64,000 nt of DNA from Tropicimonas sp. IMCC34043 (GTDB lineage Bacteria; Pseudomonadota; Alphaproteobacteria; Rhodobacterales; Rhodobacteraceae): assembly GCF_003390845.1 (NCBI RefSeq), contig NZ_QMEK01000001.1:1550001-1614000 (forward strand). The letters run 5' to 3'. Shown piece by piece: positions 9,435 to 20,816 of this stretch. Below the pieces are notes generated by a model. That model saw only the letters and a program-made list of their open reading frames with translations, ran no database searches and had not been told where the DNA came from. Both the position numbers and the translations under genes were made by a program. The stretch's first letter is position 1. Each line of letters starts with the position of its first letter.

Positions 9435-11231
9435 ATGACACCCTGGATCCCCGATGCCGTCGCCCCTTTCGCAGCCATCGCCCTGATGGCCGGCGTCTTC
9501 GGCTTTTTCCTGCTCGAACGCTTCCCGGCCGAGCTGATCGCCTTTTGCGGTGCAGCCCTGGCGCTCGCCCTCGGCCTTGTCGGGGCCAAGGACGTGGGCG
9601 CGGCGTTGTCGAACTCGGCCCCTGCCACCATCGCCGCCATGTTCATTCTCAGTGCAGCCCTCGTGCGCTCGGGCGCGCTGGAAACCGCGGTTGCGGGCCT
9701 TGGCCGGCTGGTCGAGGCGCGCCCGATGACCGGGCTTGTCGCCTTCTTCCTGTCGGCTGCCGCCGCCTCGGCGCTGATGAACAACACGCCCGTCATGATC
9801 GTGCTGATCCCGGTGGCCATGGGGCTGGCGCGGCAGGCGTCGATCTCGTCCTCGAAGCTTCTGATGCCGCTCTCGTTCATGGTGATCCTCGGCGGCACCT
9901 GCACGATGATCGGCACCTCGACCAACCTTCTGGTCGACGGCATGGTCCGCGATCTCGGCATGCCGCCGTTTCATCTGTTCGAGATCACGCCGGTCGGGCT
10001 GGTCGCGGCGCTGGCGGGCGGCGCCTATCTGGCGCTGGTGGGCCAGCGGCTCCTGCCCGACCGCGGCCCCGGCGTCGCCGATGTTGGCTCGTCCTCGCGG
10101 TCCTGGACCACCGAGCTGTTCCTGCCCGAAGGCTCGCCATTGGTCGGCAAGGCACTGACCGAGATCGAGGCGCTGGAACGCAAGGGCACCCGGGTGATCG
10201 ACGTGCTGCGCGGCGATCAATCGATGCGCCGCGAGCTGCAGGGCCTGCGGCTGGAACCCGGCGACCGGATCGTTCTGCGCACCCGCGACACCGAGATCGC
10301 GGGCCTGCGCGAGGGCAACGAAAAGGGCCTGACGCTGACCGGGACCGAACCCGGACGCTCGATCAGGACCGAACTGACCGAGGTCCTGGTGACGAGCCGC
10401 AGCCGCGCCCTTGGCCGCACCCTCCGCGCGCTGACCCTGCGCCGGCGCTTCGGGGTCTATCCGCTGGCGCTGCACCGTTCGGGCCATCAGGTCGCGGGCA
10501 GCCCCGACGACCTGCCGCTCGAGGTCGGCGACGTACTGATGGTCGACGGTCCTGCCGACGGCATCGCGCGACTGTCCGAGGCGCTGGGTCTCGTGTCCCT
10601 TGGCCGGACCGACGCGCGCGCCTATCGCCGCAACAAGGTGCCGATTGCCATCGGGGTGCTGGCCGGCGTGGTTCTGCTGGCCGCCTTCGGGGTCGCGCAG
10701 ATCCTGGTGCTGGCGCTGATCGGCGTCGCCGTGGTGCTGGTCACCGGCTGTGTCGACATGGACGAGGCGCTGGCCAGCATCGATGGCAGGCTGCTGTTGC
10801 TGATCGTCTCGATGCTGATCCTCGGGTCCGCATTTCAAAGCTCGGGCGCGATGCAGATGGTGGTGGATGCGCTCGAACCGGTTCTCGACAGGTCCGGGCC
10901 GCTGGTGGCGCTGATCCTCGTCTATGCGCTGACCTCGTTCCTGACCGAGCTTGTGACGAACAACGCGGTCGCGGTGTTGCTGACGCCGCTTGCTGCCGGG
11001 ATCGCCAGCCAGCTCGGGCTCGATCCGCGGCCCTTTGCGGTGGCGGTGATGTTCGGAGCCTCGGCGAGCTTTGCCACGCCCATCGGCTATCAGACCAACA
11101 CCATGGTCTATAACGCCGGGGGATACCGGTTCCGCGATTTCCTGCGCGTCGGCCTGCCGATGAACTTTGTCGTCGGCGCCGCCACCGTCGCGGCGATTGC
11201 CTGGATGTGGCCCCTGCGCTTGCCGGGTTGA
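9435..11231 (+). CDS. SLC13-family permease with two RCK_C domains
   Basis: A 598-residue inner-membrane anion permease. Transmembrane segments occupy about residues 5-205 and 400-595. The SLC13/DASS substrate loops appear as SALMNNTPVMIV and TSTNLLVDGM in the first half and TELVTNNAVAVLL in the second. Between the halves (about 215-385) are two TrkA-C/RCK_C modules, each with the turn EPGD or EVGDV, likely to sense a small ligand. Members import sulfate, dicarboxylates or related anions; with a sox cluster 50 kb away sulfate is tempting, but nothing in the sequence decides it. GAGG precedes the ATG at 9435. Confidence 0.85.
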   Translation: MTPWIPDAVAPFAAIALMAGVFGFFLLERFPAELIAFCGAALALALGLVGAKDVGAALSNSAPATIAAMFILSAALVRSGALETAVAGLGRLVEARPMTGLVAFFLSAAAASALMNNTPVMIVLIPVAMGLARQASISSSKLLMPLSFMVILGGTCTMIGTSTNLLVDGMVRDLGMPPFHLFEITPVGLVAALAGGAYLALVGQRLLPDRGPGVADVGSSSRSWTTELFLPEGSPLVGKALTEIEALERKGTRVIDVLRGDQSMRRELQGLRLEPGDRIVLRTRDTEIAGLREGNEKGLTLTGTEPGRSIRTELTEVLVTSRSRALGRTLRALTLRRRFGVYPLALHRSGHQVAGSPDDLPLEVGDVLMVDGPADGIARLSEALGLVSLGRTDARAYRRNKVPIAIGVLAGVVLLAAFGVAQILVLALIGVAVVLVTGCVDMDEALASIDGRLLLLIVSMLILGSAFQSSGAMQMVVDALEPVLDRSGPLVALILVYALTSFLTELVTNNAVAVLLTPLAAGIASQLGLDPRPFAVAVMFGASASFATPIGYQTNTMVYNAGGYRFRDFLRVGLPMNFVVGAATVAAIAWMWPLRLPG

Positions 11232-11240
11232 TGCAGAGGC

Positions 11241-12620
<1,380 letters not shown>

Positions 12621-12725
12621 CGGGACTCCCTGAGGCGGGCAGCATCGTCTGCGCGCTGGCCTGCTGCTGAGCTTGGGCACAGGGCAGGCGTTGTCAATCG
12701 GCTTGGCGGCGCACGCGGGCGCCGC

Positions 12726-13631
12726 TCAGGGCAGATCCGTCAGCCAGGGCGGGCGGTCGCCGAACGCCTGCGCCAGATGGTCGACAAACAGCCTCAGCTT
12801 GCGCGGCATCGGCCGGGCCGGCAGCCAGACCGCGTTGATCGGCAAGGGCAGCGGCTCCAGTTCGGGCAGCAGACGCACCAGCGTCCCGGCCCGCAGCGCC
12901 TCGTGCGCGATGAACACCGGCAGCAGCGCGATGCCAAGCCCGGCAATCGCCATGTCGCGGATCGCCTCGCCGTTGTTGGTGGCAATCCTTCCGGCCCTTG
13001 GCAGAACGACCGGCTGGCGGAACTGCCAGACCTGCCCCAGCCGGACGTTCGAATAATTGATCGCCGGATGCCCTGCCAGCGCATCGGGACCGGTCAGCGG
13101 ACCGAACCGGTCGAGATAGCCGGGGCTTGCCACCACAACGCAGGGATCCTCGCAGAGCTTGCGCGCCATCAACGAGCTGTCCGACAACCGGCCAACGCGG
13201 ATCGCGATGTCATGCCCTGTCGCGGCGAGGTTCGAGATCTGGTCGTCGAGATCGAGCACCAGATCGAGGTCGGGATGCATCCGGGCGAAATCGGCGATCA
13301 CCGGCCCGAGGTGTCGGGTGCCGAAACTCATCGGCGCGGTGATGGCAAGCCTGCCGCGCAGCCCGGTGTCGCCCCAGGCCACGCTCTCGGTCGCAGCCCG
13401 CAGTTCGGCCAGCGCCGGGCGCAGCCGTTCGGCCAGCGCGATGGCGGAATCGGTCGGGCTGATCCGCCCGGCGTGGCGGGTGAACAGCGGCGCCCCAAGC
13501 GCCAGTTCGAATTCGCTCACCCGCTTGCTGACCACCGATTTCGACAGGTTGACCCGGGCCGCCGCGCCCGAGATGCTGCCAGCGTCGATCACCTCGAGGA
13601 ATGTCTCGATCTCGTTCAGGGTCCATTTCAT
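12726..13631 (-). CDS. LysR-family transcriptional regulator
   Basis: A 301-residue LysR regulator. The N-terminal helix-turn-helix spans about residues 5-63 ([20 protein letters not shown] ... LFTRHAGR), followed by a linker helix and a periplasmic-binding-protein-like effector domain ([14 protein letters not shown] onward). It is transcribed divergently from a ring-cleaving-dioxygenase-like gene; the 117-bp gap contains a 17-bp dyad with the T-N11-A pattern of LysR sites. A related dyad stands before the VOC-esterase fusion at 17.8 kb. I infer that it controls both genes, sensing a quinone or other electrophile. Confidence 0.88.
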   Translation of the reverse strand: MKWTLNEIETFLEVIDAGSISGAAARVNLSKSVVSKRVSEFELALGAPLFTRHAGRISPTDSAIALAERLRPALAELRAATESVAWGDTGLRGRLAITAPMSFGTRHLGPVIADFARMHPDLDLVLDLDDQISNLAATGHDIAIRVGRLSDSSLMARKLCEDPCVVVASPGYLDRFGPLTGPDALAGHPAINYSNVRLGQVWQFRQPVVLPRAGRIATNNGEAIRDMAIAGLGIALLPVFIAHEALRAGTLVRLLPELEPLPLPINAVWLPARPMPRKLRLFVDHLAQAFGDRPPWLTDLP

Positions 13632-13658
13632 GGCATCAACCTAGATCCCGCGCAGGCC

Positions 13659-13675
13659 GTTCGCAATTCGCGAAC
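13659..13675. promoter_or_regulatory. Dyad operator, copy 1 (LysR/VOC promoter)
   Basis: GTTCGC-AATTC-GCGAAC, a perfect 6+6 dyad in the LysR/VOC divergent promoter, extendable by one pair on each side. The outer T and A are separated by 11 bases, the classic LysR spacing. It shares 13 of 17 positions with the dyad at 17938-17954. Confidence 0.6.
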
Positions 13676-13748
13676 GCAGGGTTGGCCACGGCGCCCCTGC
13701 ACATCGCAGCAATCTGCCCTTTATCATGAGCAGAGAAAGGAGGGCCCC

Positions 13749-14690
<942 letters not shown>

Positions 14691-14701
14691 ACCGTCAACC
14701 G

Positions 14702-14733
14702 ACGCCCCGCCTGCCTGTCAGGCGGGGCGTTTT
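14702..14733 (+). terminator. Intrinsic terminator after the VOC gene
   Basis: A perfect 12-bp stem (14702-14713 with 14719-14730), five-base loop, then TTTT. It lies directly after the dioxygenase-like gene and separates it from the LtrA gene. Confidence 0.85.
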
Positions 14734-14779
14734 CCGTTATGCTGACGACGACCCTTCCCCTGTTCACGAAAGGATCGCC

Positions 14780-15931
14780 ATGCCGGGATTGCTGGAACTG
14801 AGCCTGCCGCCGCGCGACAGGGACGAGGCGCATCGTGCCGCAACGCCGCTTGAACTGATGTTCGATCTGGCCGCGGTCATCGCGATTGCGGCGGCCGCCG
14901 CCGGGCTGCACCACGGTCTCGCCGAAGGCCATGTGGCCGAGGCGATGACCGGCTTTCTGTGCAGCTTCTTCATGATCTGGTGGTCGTGGATGAACTATAC
15001 ATGGTTCGCCTCGGCCTATGACGACGATTCCCCGCATTTCCGCATCCTGAGCATGGTGATCATGTTCGGCGCCCTTATGTTGGCCGCCGGGGTCCCGGCG
15101 GTCTTTGCCCATCAGCGGATCTGGCTTGCGGTCTTCGGATTTGTCATCATGCGCGTGGCGCTGGTCGCGCTCTGGCTCGGGGCGGCACGGGGCGACGGCG
15201 CACGCAGGCGCACGGCCATGGGCTATGTCGTCGGTATCTCGATCATGCAGCTGTACTGGGTGGCGATAGTTGCCCTATCGCCACCCGAGGGCGCTTTTTA
15301 TCTGCTGCTGTTCCTGCTGGGCATTGTCGGCGAGCTTGCCGTTCCGGCGTTCGCGGAACGCCGTGGCGCCACAACCTGGCACCGCCACCACATCGTCGAA
15401 CGCTATGGGCTGTTCAACATCATCGTGCTTGGCGAATGCTTTCTGGTGATCGTCACGATCATGGTCACCGGATCGGGCGAGGAGGTGCCGCTTCTTCAGA
15501 CCTTCGGGCTGGCGGTACCGGCAGCGATCATCACCTTTTCGATCTGGGCGATCTATTTCGCCCCCGGTCCGCATCTGTCCGACGACAGGCTGGGGCGGGC
15601 GTTGCTGTGGGGATACGGCCATTTCGTGGTCTTTGCCGCCGGTGCTGCGACCGGCGCAGGCTTTGCCGTGATGCTCGAGGTTGCAACCCACCACGCCCAT
15701 GTCGAGGCGCGCACGGCCGCGCTGACCGTGGCGGTTCCGGTGGCGGTCTATCTGGCCGCGCTCTGGGTCATTCGCGACCGCTTCTGCGTGACCGGCCGGG
15801 GCCTCTGGGTGCTGCCGGCGGCGGCGGCACTGATCCTGCTGGCCGGGGCTTTCGCGCCCGCGCCCTATCTGGTTGTCACCGCAATCACCCTGCTGACCGT
15901 TCCGGCCCGCCGCCACGTCACCACAGTCTGA
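14780..15931 (+). CDS. Low temperature requirement protein A (LtrA) family membrane protein
   Basis: A 383-residue protein with about ten hydrophobic helices. LtrA-family marks include TPLELMFDLAAVIAI near the N-terminus, WWSWMNYTWFAS, and the mid-protein HIVERYGLFNIIVLGE. The family was named for a Listeria low-temperature growth gene; its biochemical role is unknown. The ATG at 14780 has AAAGGA upstream. It sits between a terminator on the left and a bidirectional hairpin on the right, so it is probably monocistronic. Confidence 0.85.
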   Translation: MPGLLELSLPPRDRDEAHRAATPLELMFDLAAVIAIAAAAAGLHHGLAEGHVAEAMTGFLCSFFMIWWSWMNYTWFASAYDDDSPHFRILSMVIMFGALMLAAGVPAVFAHQRIWLAVFGFVIMRVALVALWLGAARGDGARRRTAMGYVVGISIMQLYWVAIVALSPPEGAFYLLLFLLGIVGELAVPAFAERRGATTWHRHHIVERYGLFNIIVLGECFLVIVTIMVTGSGEEVPLLQTFGLAVPAAIITFSIWAIYFAPGPHLSDDRLGRALLWGYGHFVVFAAGAATGAGFAVMLEVATHHAHVEARTAALTVAVPVAVYLAALWVIRDRFCVTGRGLWVLPAAAALILLAGAFAPAPYLVVTAITLLTVPARRHVTTV

Positions 15932-15951
15932 CCGGACCCCACAGCGGAGGG

Positions 15952-15970
15952 CGGGCGGACAAACCGCCCG
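15952..15970. terminator. Bidirectional hairpin between convergent genes
   Basis: A 7-bp stem CGGGCGG/CCGCCCG with loop ACAAA, between the ends of the LtrA and GNAT genes. There is no T-tract on the + strand, so it is moderate evidence only. Confidence 0.45.
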
Positions 15971-15986
15971 GCCCCCGCGCGTTCAG

Positions 15987-16316
15987 TCAGCCCGACAGCG
16001 CCGGCGCCTCGCCCGGGGCGGTGGTGAAGACATCCGCCCAGTCGGGATGGCGGGCGTATTGCTTGCGCACATAGGGGCAGAGCGGGATGATCCGAAAGCC
16101 CATGGCGCGCGCATCCGCGACCAGATGCGCGACCAGCGCCGCCGCTATGCCGGTGCCGCGCAGCGCCTCGGGGGCACCGGTGTGATCGGCGCTGATCACA
16201 CCCGGACCCCGGCGGGTAAAGGTGATCTCGGCCTCCTCCGCGATCCCCTCCACCCGGCCGACATAGCGCCCGTGGCGGGCGTCGGTTTCCTCGATCTCGA
16301 AGCTGAAGTCGCTCAC
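15987..16316 (-). CDS. GNAT-family N-acetyltransferase (YjdJ/NATD1-like)
   Basis: A 109-residue minimal GNAT domain. The acetyl-CoA-binding stretch is EALRGTGIAAALVAHLV, and the C-terminal IIPLCPYVRKQYARHPDW is typical of the small YjdJ/NATD1-like subfamily. The substrate is unknown. It starts with GTG at 16316, overlapping the stop of the upstream fusion gene (GTGA), so it is translated from the same message and shares its regulation, probably as part of the electrophile response. Confidence 0.83.
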   Translation of the reverse strand: MSDFSFEIEETDARHGRYVGRVEGIAEEAEITFTRRGPGVISADHTGAPEALRGTGIAAALVAHLVADARAMGFRIIPLCPYVRKQYARHPDWADVFTTAPGEAPALSG

Positions 16317-17848
16317 GCCGTCTCTCCTTTCGCCTGTTCCAGCCAGTCCTGCGCCAGACTCAGATCGCCTGCTGTCAGTTCATGCCCGGCGGGCAGCGCC
16401 CGCGCGGTCAGCGCGGCACCCTGCCCCGCCAGCCAGTCGTCAAACCGCCCGGCGTGCGCCCCATAGGGATCGTCGCGCCCCGAGACGGTCAGCACACGGG
16501 TTCCCGCCAGATCGACCTGCGGCAGGTCATCAAGCGCCGGCATCGCCCGCAGCAGGATCGCCTGCCGGATCAGCGCAGGATAGAGCCCCATCACCGCCCC
16601 GGCAAAGTTCGCGCCATTGGAATAGCCAAGCACGGTGATCCGGTCGGGGTCGAGCCCATAGTCCCGGATCGCGCCTTGCAGGAAGGCGGCGAAGGCCGCC
16701 GCCTCGGCGCGGATATCGTCCTGATCGAACTGCACCATGGACAGCCGCCGGAACCAGCGGGCGATGCCCTCCTCGGTCGACCGCCCGCGCACCCCCAGAA
16801 GGGTCGCGCGCGGCGCAATCCGGCGTGCCAGCGGCATCAGGTCGGCCTCGTTGCCGCCGGTGCCGTGCAGCAGGACGATGACCGACCCGTCAGGATCCTC
16901 GGGCCGGTGAAAACGGTGAACAAATGGCAGATCACGCATCGGGGTCCTTTCCTCGCCCGGCAGGGCGAACTGGGGCAACATCGCAACGAGGTCTTCGCCG
17001 CGGTCGGCATCATGGGGCGGCACGAACAGCGTCGTGCCCAGGGTTTCGGCGGGTTCGTCCACGGAGAATCCGGGGCCGTCTGTTGCAAGCTCGATCAGCG
17101 TGCCGGCGGGTTCGCGGACATAGAGCGAGCGAAAGTACTTTCGGTCGTGCACGTTGACCGGGCCAAGGCCATCCGCGGCCAGCGCCGCCTCGTGGCCGGC
17201 TAGGGCCGCGTCGTCGGCCACCCGCAGCGCCACGTGATCGGCAACCCCGGTGCCGGGAATGCCGGGAACGAAGCCCCTGGCATCGCGAATGTCGATGGCG
17301 TCGCGGTCCGACAGCAGGCGGCGTACCCCGCCCTCGACCGGCCCGGCACGATAGCCGAAGCGGGCGAGGAAATCGGCGGTGCCCGCCGCATCCTCGGACC
17401 AGATCGTCACCGCGCGCAGCCGCGCGGGGGCATCGCGCCAAGGCTCCGTCGGGGCCAGATCGGCCGCCACCAGCTTGACAATCACCCCGTCTGGATCGCG
17501 TAGCCGCAGCACCGTCTCACCGAACTCGCGCGACGGTCCTTCGATGCGGATCTGCTGCGCCAGCCCGCGGGTCAGCCAGTCGCCGACGCTGGCACGCGGG
17601 ATCGCAAGTGCGATCTCGGCCACCTGCGCGTGCCCGACCCGGCCCGGCGCGCCATCCTCCCAGACAAGGAAGCTGACAAGCGAGCCGGGAGAGCCCGCGC
17701 CATCGCCATAAAACAGGTGAAGCTGTTCGCCATCCTCGAACCCGGCCGTCCGTTTGACCAGCCGCAGGCCCAGAAAACCGGCATAGAAATCGACATTCGC
17801 CTGCACCCGGCGGGTGATCAGCGTGACGTGGTGGATGCCCGAGGTCAT
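16313..17848 (-). CDS. Fusion: ring-cleaving-dioxygenase-like VOC protein + carboxylesterase
   Basis: A 511-residue two-part protein. Residues 1-290 are a double VOC module with likely metal ligands His 6/7, His 205 (VADHVAL) and Glu 253 (IELATDGPGF). Residues 303-511 are an alpha/beta-hydrolase of the phospholipase/carboxylesterase family: oxyanion loop LLHGTGGNE, nucleophile Ser 410 in LGYSNG, then Asp 460 and His 489. In B. subtilis these activities are separate proteins, MhqO and MhqD, of one quinone-induced operon; here they form one chain. The ATG at 17848 follows AAAGGAG. A GNAT gene follows by overlap; a LysR-type dyad lies about 90 bp upstream. Confidence 0.85.
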   Translation of the reverse strand: MTSGIHHVTLITRRVQANVDFYAGFLGLRLVKRTAGFEDGEQLHLFYGDGAGSPGSLVSFLVWEDGAPGRVGHAQVAEIALAIPRASVGDWLTRGLAQQIRIEGPSREFGETVLRLRDPDGVIVKLVAADLAPTEPWRDAPARLRAVTIWSEDAAGTADFLARFGYRAGPVEGGVRRLLSDRDAIDIRDARGFVPGIPGTGVADHVALRVADDAALAGHEAALAADGLGPVNVHDRKYFRSLYVREPAGTLIELATDGPGFSVDEPAETLGTTLFVPPHDADRGEDLVAMLPQFALPGEERTPMRDLPFVHRFHRPEDPDGSVIVLLHGTGGNEADLMPLARRIAPRATLLGVRGRSTEEGIARWFRRLSMVQFDQDDIRAEAAAFAAFLQGAIRDYGLDPDRITVLGYSNGANFAGAVMGLYPALIRQAILLRAMPALDDLPQVDLAGTRVLTVSGRDDPYGAHAGRFDDWLAGQGAALTARALPAGHELTAGDLSLAQDWLEQAKGETA

Positions 17849-18247
17849 TGAAAGCTCCTTTCTCGCCGGTGGACCGGTGTTCCCGTGAAGATGGCGTGTT
17901 TCCGGCGCGATGGCATAGCTCAACCGGCAAACCCGGCGTTCCGCAATCGCGAACGCCGCCTGCGCGCGCCGACCGGCACCAAAGGCGCGGCAAGAAGGAT
18001 CCGGGACGATGGCTTGGCGGGGCCGCTCCGACACCGGCTGCGCGTCATGCCGGGAGAACAGGGGGCTTGCCTGCGACCTTTTCCACCCCTGCCCAAGCCG
18101 CACGCGCGTCATTCGGACCGCGATCAAAGATTGTGCGCAGATTTCTTTGGCTGCATCTTCACAGCCAATCGCCTTGTCGCGAACACCGTTCTCTTCGAGC
18201 GTCTGCGCAAGGCCAAAGGCCAGTGATAACAACAACGGGACGGATCC
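17849..18247. other. Divergent intergenic region
   Basis: About 400 bp between the leftward fusion gene and the rightward BMP operon, with no credible gene. It carries the dyad at 17938-17954 near the fusion-gene end. The promoter of the BMP operon should lie in the right half (a somewhat A/T-richer stretch at about 18120-18190), but I cannot assign boxes. Confidence 0.45.
17938..17954. promoter_or_regulatory. Dyad operator, copy 2 (fusion-gene promoter)
   Basis: GTTC-CGCAATCGC-GAAC, flanked by GC on both sides so that GCGTTC pairs with GAACGC. It has the same length and outer half-sites as the dyad at 13659-13675, including an identical GCGAAC right end. It lies 90 bp upstream of the fusion-gene start and may bind the LysR protein encoded at 12.7-13.6 kb. 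Confidence 0.5.
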
Positions 18248-19270
18248 ATGTCAGAAGCCACAGGAACAGGCGTGCTCTCGCGCCGCAGCCTTCTTTGCTC
18301 GGGCGCAGCCATCGGCGCGCTTGTCGCCGCGGCGCCCTTCCGGGCCGTTGCCGCCGAACCGCTGAAGGTTGCCGGGATCTATACCGTACCGGTCGAACAG
18401 CAATGGGTCAGCCGGATCCACGTCGCCGCCGTCGCGGCACAGGACCGTGGCGACATCGCCTATACCTACTCCGAGAACACCTCGAACACCGATTACCCAA
18501 GGGTGATGCGGGAATATGCCGAAGCGGGCTATGACCTGATCGTGGGCGAGATCTTCGGCGTCGAGGCCGAGGCGCGCGAGGTGGCCGCGGATTATCCCGA
18601 TACCGCCTTCCTGATGGGGTCGTCCTTCAAGGAGGATGCGGGCCTGCCGAACCTCGCCGTGTTCGACAACTACATTCAGGATGCCTCGTATCTGTCCGGT
18701 ATCATTGCCGCTTCCATGTCGGAGGCCGGCAATATCGGCATGGTCGGCGGCTTCCCGATCCCCGAGGTCAACCGGCTGATGAACGCCTTCATGGCCGGCG
18801 CGCGCGAGATCAATCCCGACATCGCCTTCCAGATCTCGTTCATCGGTTCGTGGTTCGATCCCCCGAAAGCCAAGGAAACCGCCTATGCGATGATCGAGAA
18901 CGGTGCCGACGTGCTTTATGCCGAACGCTTCGGGGTCTCGGACGCGGCAAAGGAAAAGGGCGTACTGGCCATCGGCAACGTGATCGACACCCAGGCCGAT
19001 TATCCCGACACCGTCGTCGCCTCGGCGCTGTGGAACTTCGGCCCGACGCTCGATGCGGCCATCGCGGCGATCCGGGATGGCAGCTTTGTTGCGGCCGACT
19101 ACGGGGTCCATTCCTTCATGGCCGCGGGCGGCGCCTCGCTCGCCCCGTTCGGCACCTTCGAGGGCAAGATCCCGCAGGCGGCGCTCGACCTTGTCGCCGC
19201 GCGCGCGGCGGCGATCAAGGACGGCTCCTTCGTGGTCGAGATCGACGATACCGAACCGAAATCGTCCTGA
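18248..19270 (+). CDS. BMP-family ABC transporter substrate-binding protein
   Basis: A 340-residue exported binding protein. The N-terminus has LSRRSLL plus a hydrophobic stretch ending AVAAE, compatible with Tat or Sec export. The mature part is a basic-membrane-protein/PnrA-type fold (VAGIYTVPVEQQWVSRIH; YDLIVGEIFG; later NIGMVGGFPIPEVNR). BMP proteins bind nucleosides or nucleobases, and the operon ends with a cytosine-deaminase-like enzyme, so a pyrimidine base is the likely ligand. It is first of five genes; the ATPase starts four bases after its stop. Confidence 0.9.
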   Translation: MSEATGTGVLSRRSLLCSGAAIGALVAAAPFRAVAAEPLKVAGIYTVPVEQQWVSRIHVAAVAAQDRGDIAYTYSENTSNTDYPRVMREYAEAGYDLIVGEIFGVEAEAREVAADYPDTAFLMGSSFKEDAGLPNLAVFDNYIQDASYLSGIIAASMSEAGNIGMVGGFPIPEVNRLMNAFMAGAREINPDIAFQISFIGSWFDPPKAKETAYAMIENGADVLYAERFGVSDAAKEKGVLAIGNVIDTQADYPDTVVASALWNFGPTLDAAIAAIRDGSFVAADYGVHSFMAAGGASLAPFGTFEGKIPQAALDLVAARAAAIKDGSFVVEIDDTEPKSS

Positions 19271-19274
19271 CCCG

Positions 19275-20816
19275 ATGACAGGCGCAGAGCCGGCGCATCC
19301 CGTTCTGCGCCTATCCGACATCACCAAGCGTTTCGGGGCGCTGACCGCCAACGACCGCGTCAGTTTCGATCTGGCGCGCGGCGAGGTGATCGCGCTGCTG
19401 GGCGAAAACGGCGCCGGCAAGACGACGCTGATGAACATCCTCTTCGGCCAGTACACGGCCGACGCGGGCACGGTCGAGGTGTTCGGCCGGATCCTGCCCC
19501 CCGGCGCGCCGCGTGCAGCACTCGACGCCGGCGTCGGCATGGTGCACCAGCACTTCACGCTCGCTGGCAACCTGACGGTCTGGGAGAACATCGTGCTCGG
19601 CGCCCAGTCCCTGACCGCGCTGTCGTTGAAGCCGCGCGAGGTCAAGGCGCGGATCCGCGATCTGTCGCAGCGCTTTCACATGAAGGTCGATCCGGACGCA
19701 CGGGTCGGCCGGCTGACCGTGGGCGAACGCCAAAGGGTCGAGATCCTGAAGGCGCTTTATCGCGACGCGAAGATCCTGATCCTCGACGAGCCGACCGCCG
19801 TTCTGACCCCGCAGGAGACCGACGCGCTGTTCGCGACGCTGCGCGAGGCGATCGCACAGGGGCTGTCGATCGTCTTCATCTCGCACAAGCTGCACGAGGT
19901 CATGGCGATCTCGTCCCGCGTGATCGTGCTGCGCCACGGCCGCCTTGTCGCCGAACGCCGGACCGAGCAGACCAGCCGCGAGGAACTGGCCGCGCTGATG
20001 GTCGGGGCCGAGGTGACGGCGCCCGAGATCCGGCCCTCCACGCCCGGTGCACCGCTGTTGTCGCTCGCCGCCGTGACAACCGCCGGGATCGGCAGCGCGC
20101 CGGGGCTCGACGCGGTCACGATAGATCTGCGCGCCGGCCAGATCACCGGGCTTGCCGGGGTGTCCGGCAACGGTCAGGCAGCGCTTTCGAACCTGATCTC
20201 GGGGCTGACACTGCCGCTGTCGGGCGAAATGCGGATCGCGGGCCAGCCGGTCGGGGACTGGACCCCGCGCATGGCCATCGGCCGCGGTGTCGGGCGCATC
20301 CCCGAGGATCGCCACCGCACCGGCACCATCGCCGACTTCACCCTGACCGAGAACGCGATCCTCGAAACCTATGCCAGCCAGTTCGCGCGCCACGGCTGGA
20401 TGGATTGGCAGGCCGCCCGCGCCCATGCCGAGGAAATGATCGCGACCTATGACATCCGCTGCCCCGGCCCCGATGTGCGCATCCGCCTGCTGTCGGGCGG
20501 CAACATGCAGAAACTGATCCTCGGCCGGGTGCTGGAGACCGGGCCGCAGATCGTCCTCGCCAACCAGCCGGTCCGCGGCCTTGACATCGGGGCGGTCAAT
20601 TACGTCCATGGCCGGCTGGCCGAGGCGCGCGACAAGGGCGCGGCCGTCCTGCTGATTTCCGAGGATCTGGACGAAATCCTGCGCCTGTCGGACGTGATCC
20701 ATGTGATCTCCGAGGGCCGGCTCAGCCCCGCTTTCCCGCGCGGCACCATGCGCCCCGAGGATCTGGGCCAGTGGATGGCAGGCCACGGATTCGAGGAACC
20801 CGCCCATGCGTCTTGA
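19275..20816 (+). CDS. ABC transporter ATPase, two nucleotide-binding domains (BMP system)
   Basis: A 513-residue tandem ATPase energising the nucleobase importer. Domain 1 (about 8-240): Walker A GENGAGKTT, signature LTVGERQ, Walker B ILILDEPT. Domain 2 (about 258-505): Walker A lacks the Lys-Thr (GVSGNGQAALS), signature LSGGNMQ, and Walker B ends LANQP rather than DEP. This asymmetry, with one consensus and one degenerate ATP site, is normal for the BMP/nucleoside branch. The gene's end overlaps the first permease by 11 bp. Confidence 0.92.
   Translation: MTGAEPAHPVLRLSDITKRFGALTANDRVSFDLARGEVIALLGENGAGKTTLMNILFGQYTADAGTVEVFGRILPPGAPRAALDAGVGMVHQHFTLAGNLTVWENIVLGAQSLTALSLKPREVKARIRDLSQRFHMKVDPDARVGRLTVGERQRVEILKALYRDAKILILDEPTAVLTPQETDALFATLREAIAQGLSIVFISHKLHEVMAISSRVIVLRHGRLVAERRTEQTSREELAALMVGAEVTAPEIRPSTPGAPLLSLAAVTTAGIGSAPGLDAVTIDLRAGQITGLAGVSGNGQAALSNLISGLTLPLSGEMRIAGQPVGDWTPRMAIGRGVGRIPEDRHRTGTIADFTLTENAILETYASQFARHGWMDWQAARAHAEEMIATYDIRCPGPDVRIRLLSGGNMQKLILGRVLETGPQIVLANQPVRGLDIGAVNYVHGRLAEARDKGAAVLLISEDLDEILRLSDVIHVISEGRLSPAFPRGTMRPEDLGQWMAGHGFEEPAHAS

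Noticed and set aside
20500-20600. Degenerate Walker motifs in the second domain of the BMP ATPase as a sign of decay
   Set aside because: LANQP in place of DEP and loss of the Walker A Lys are normal in the second domain of nucleoside/BMP importers.
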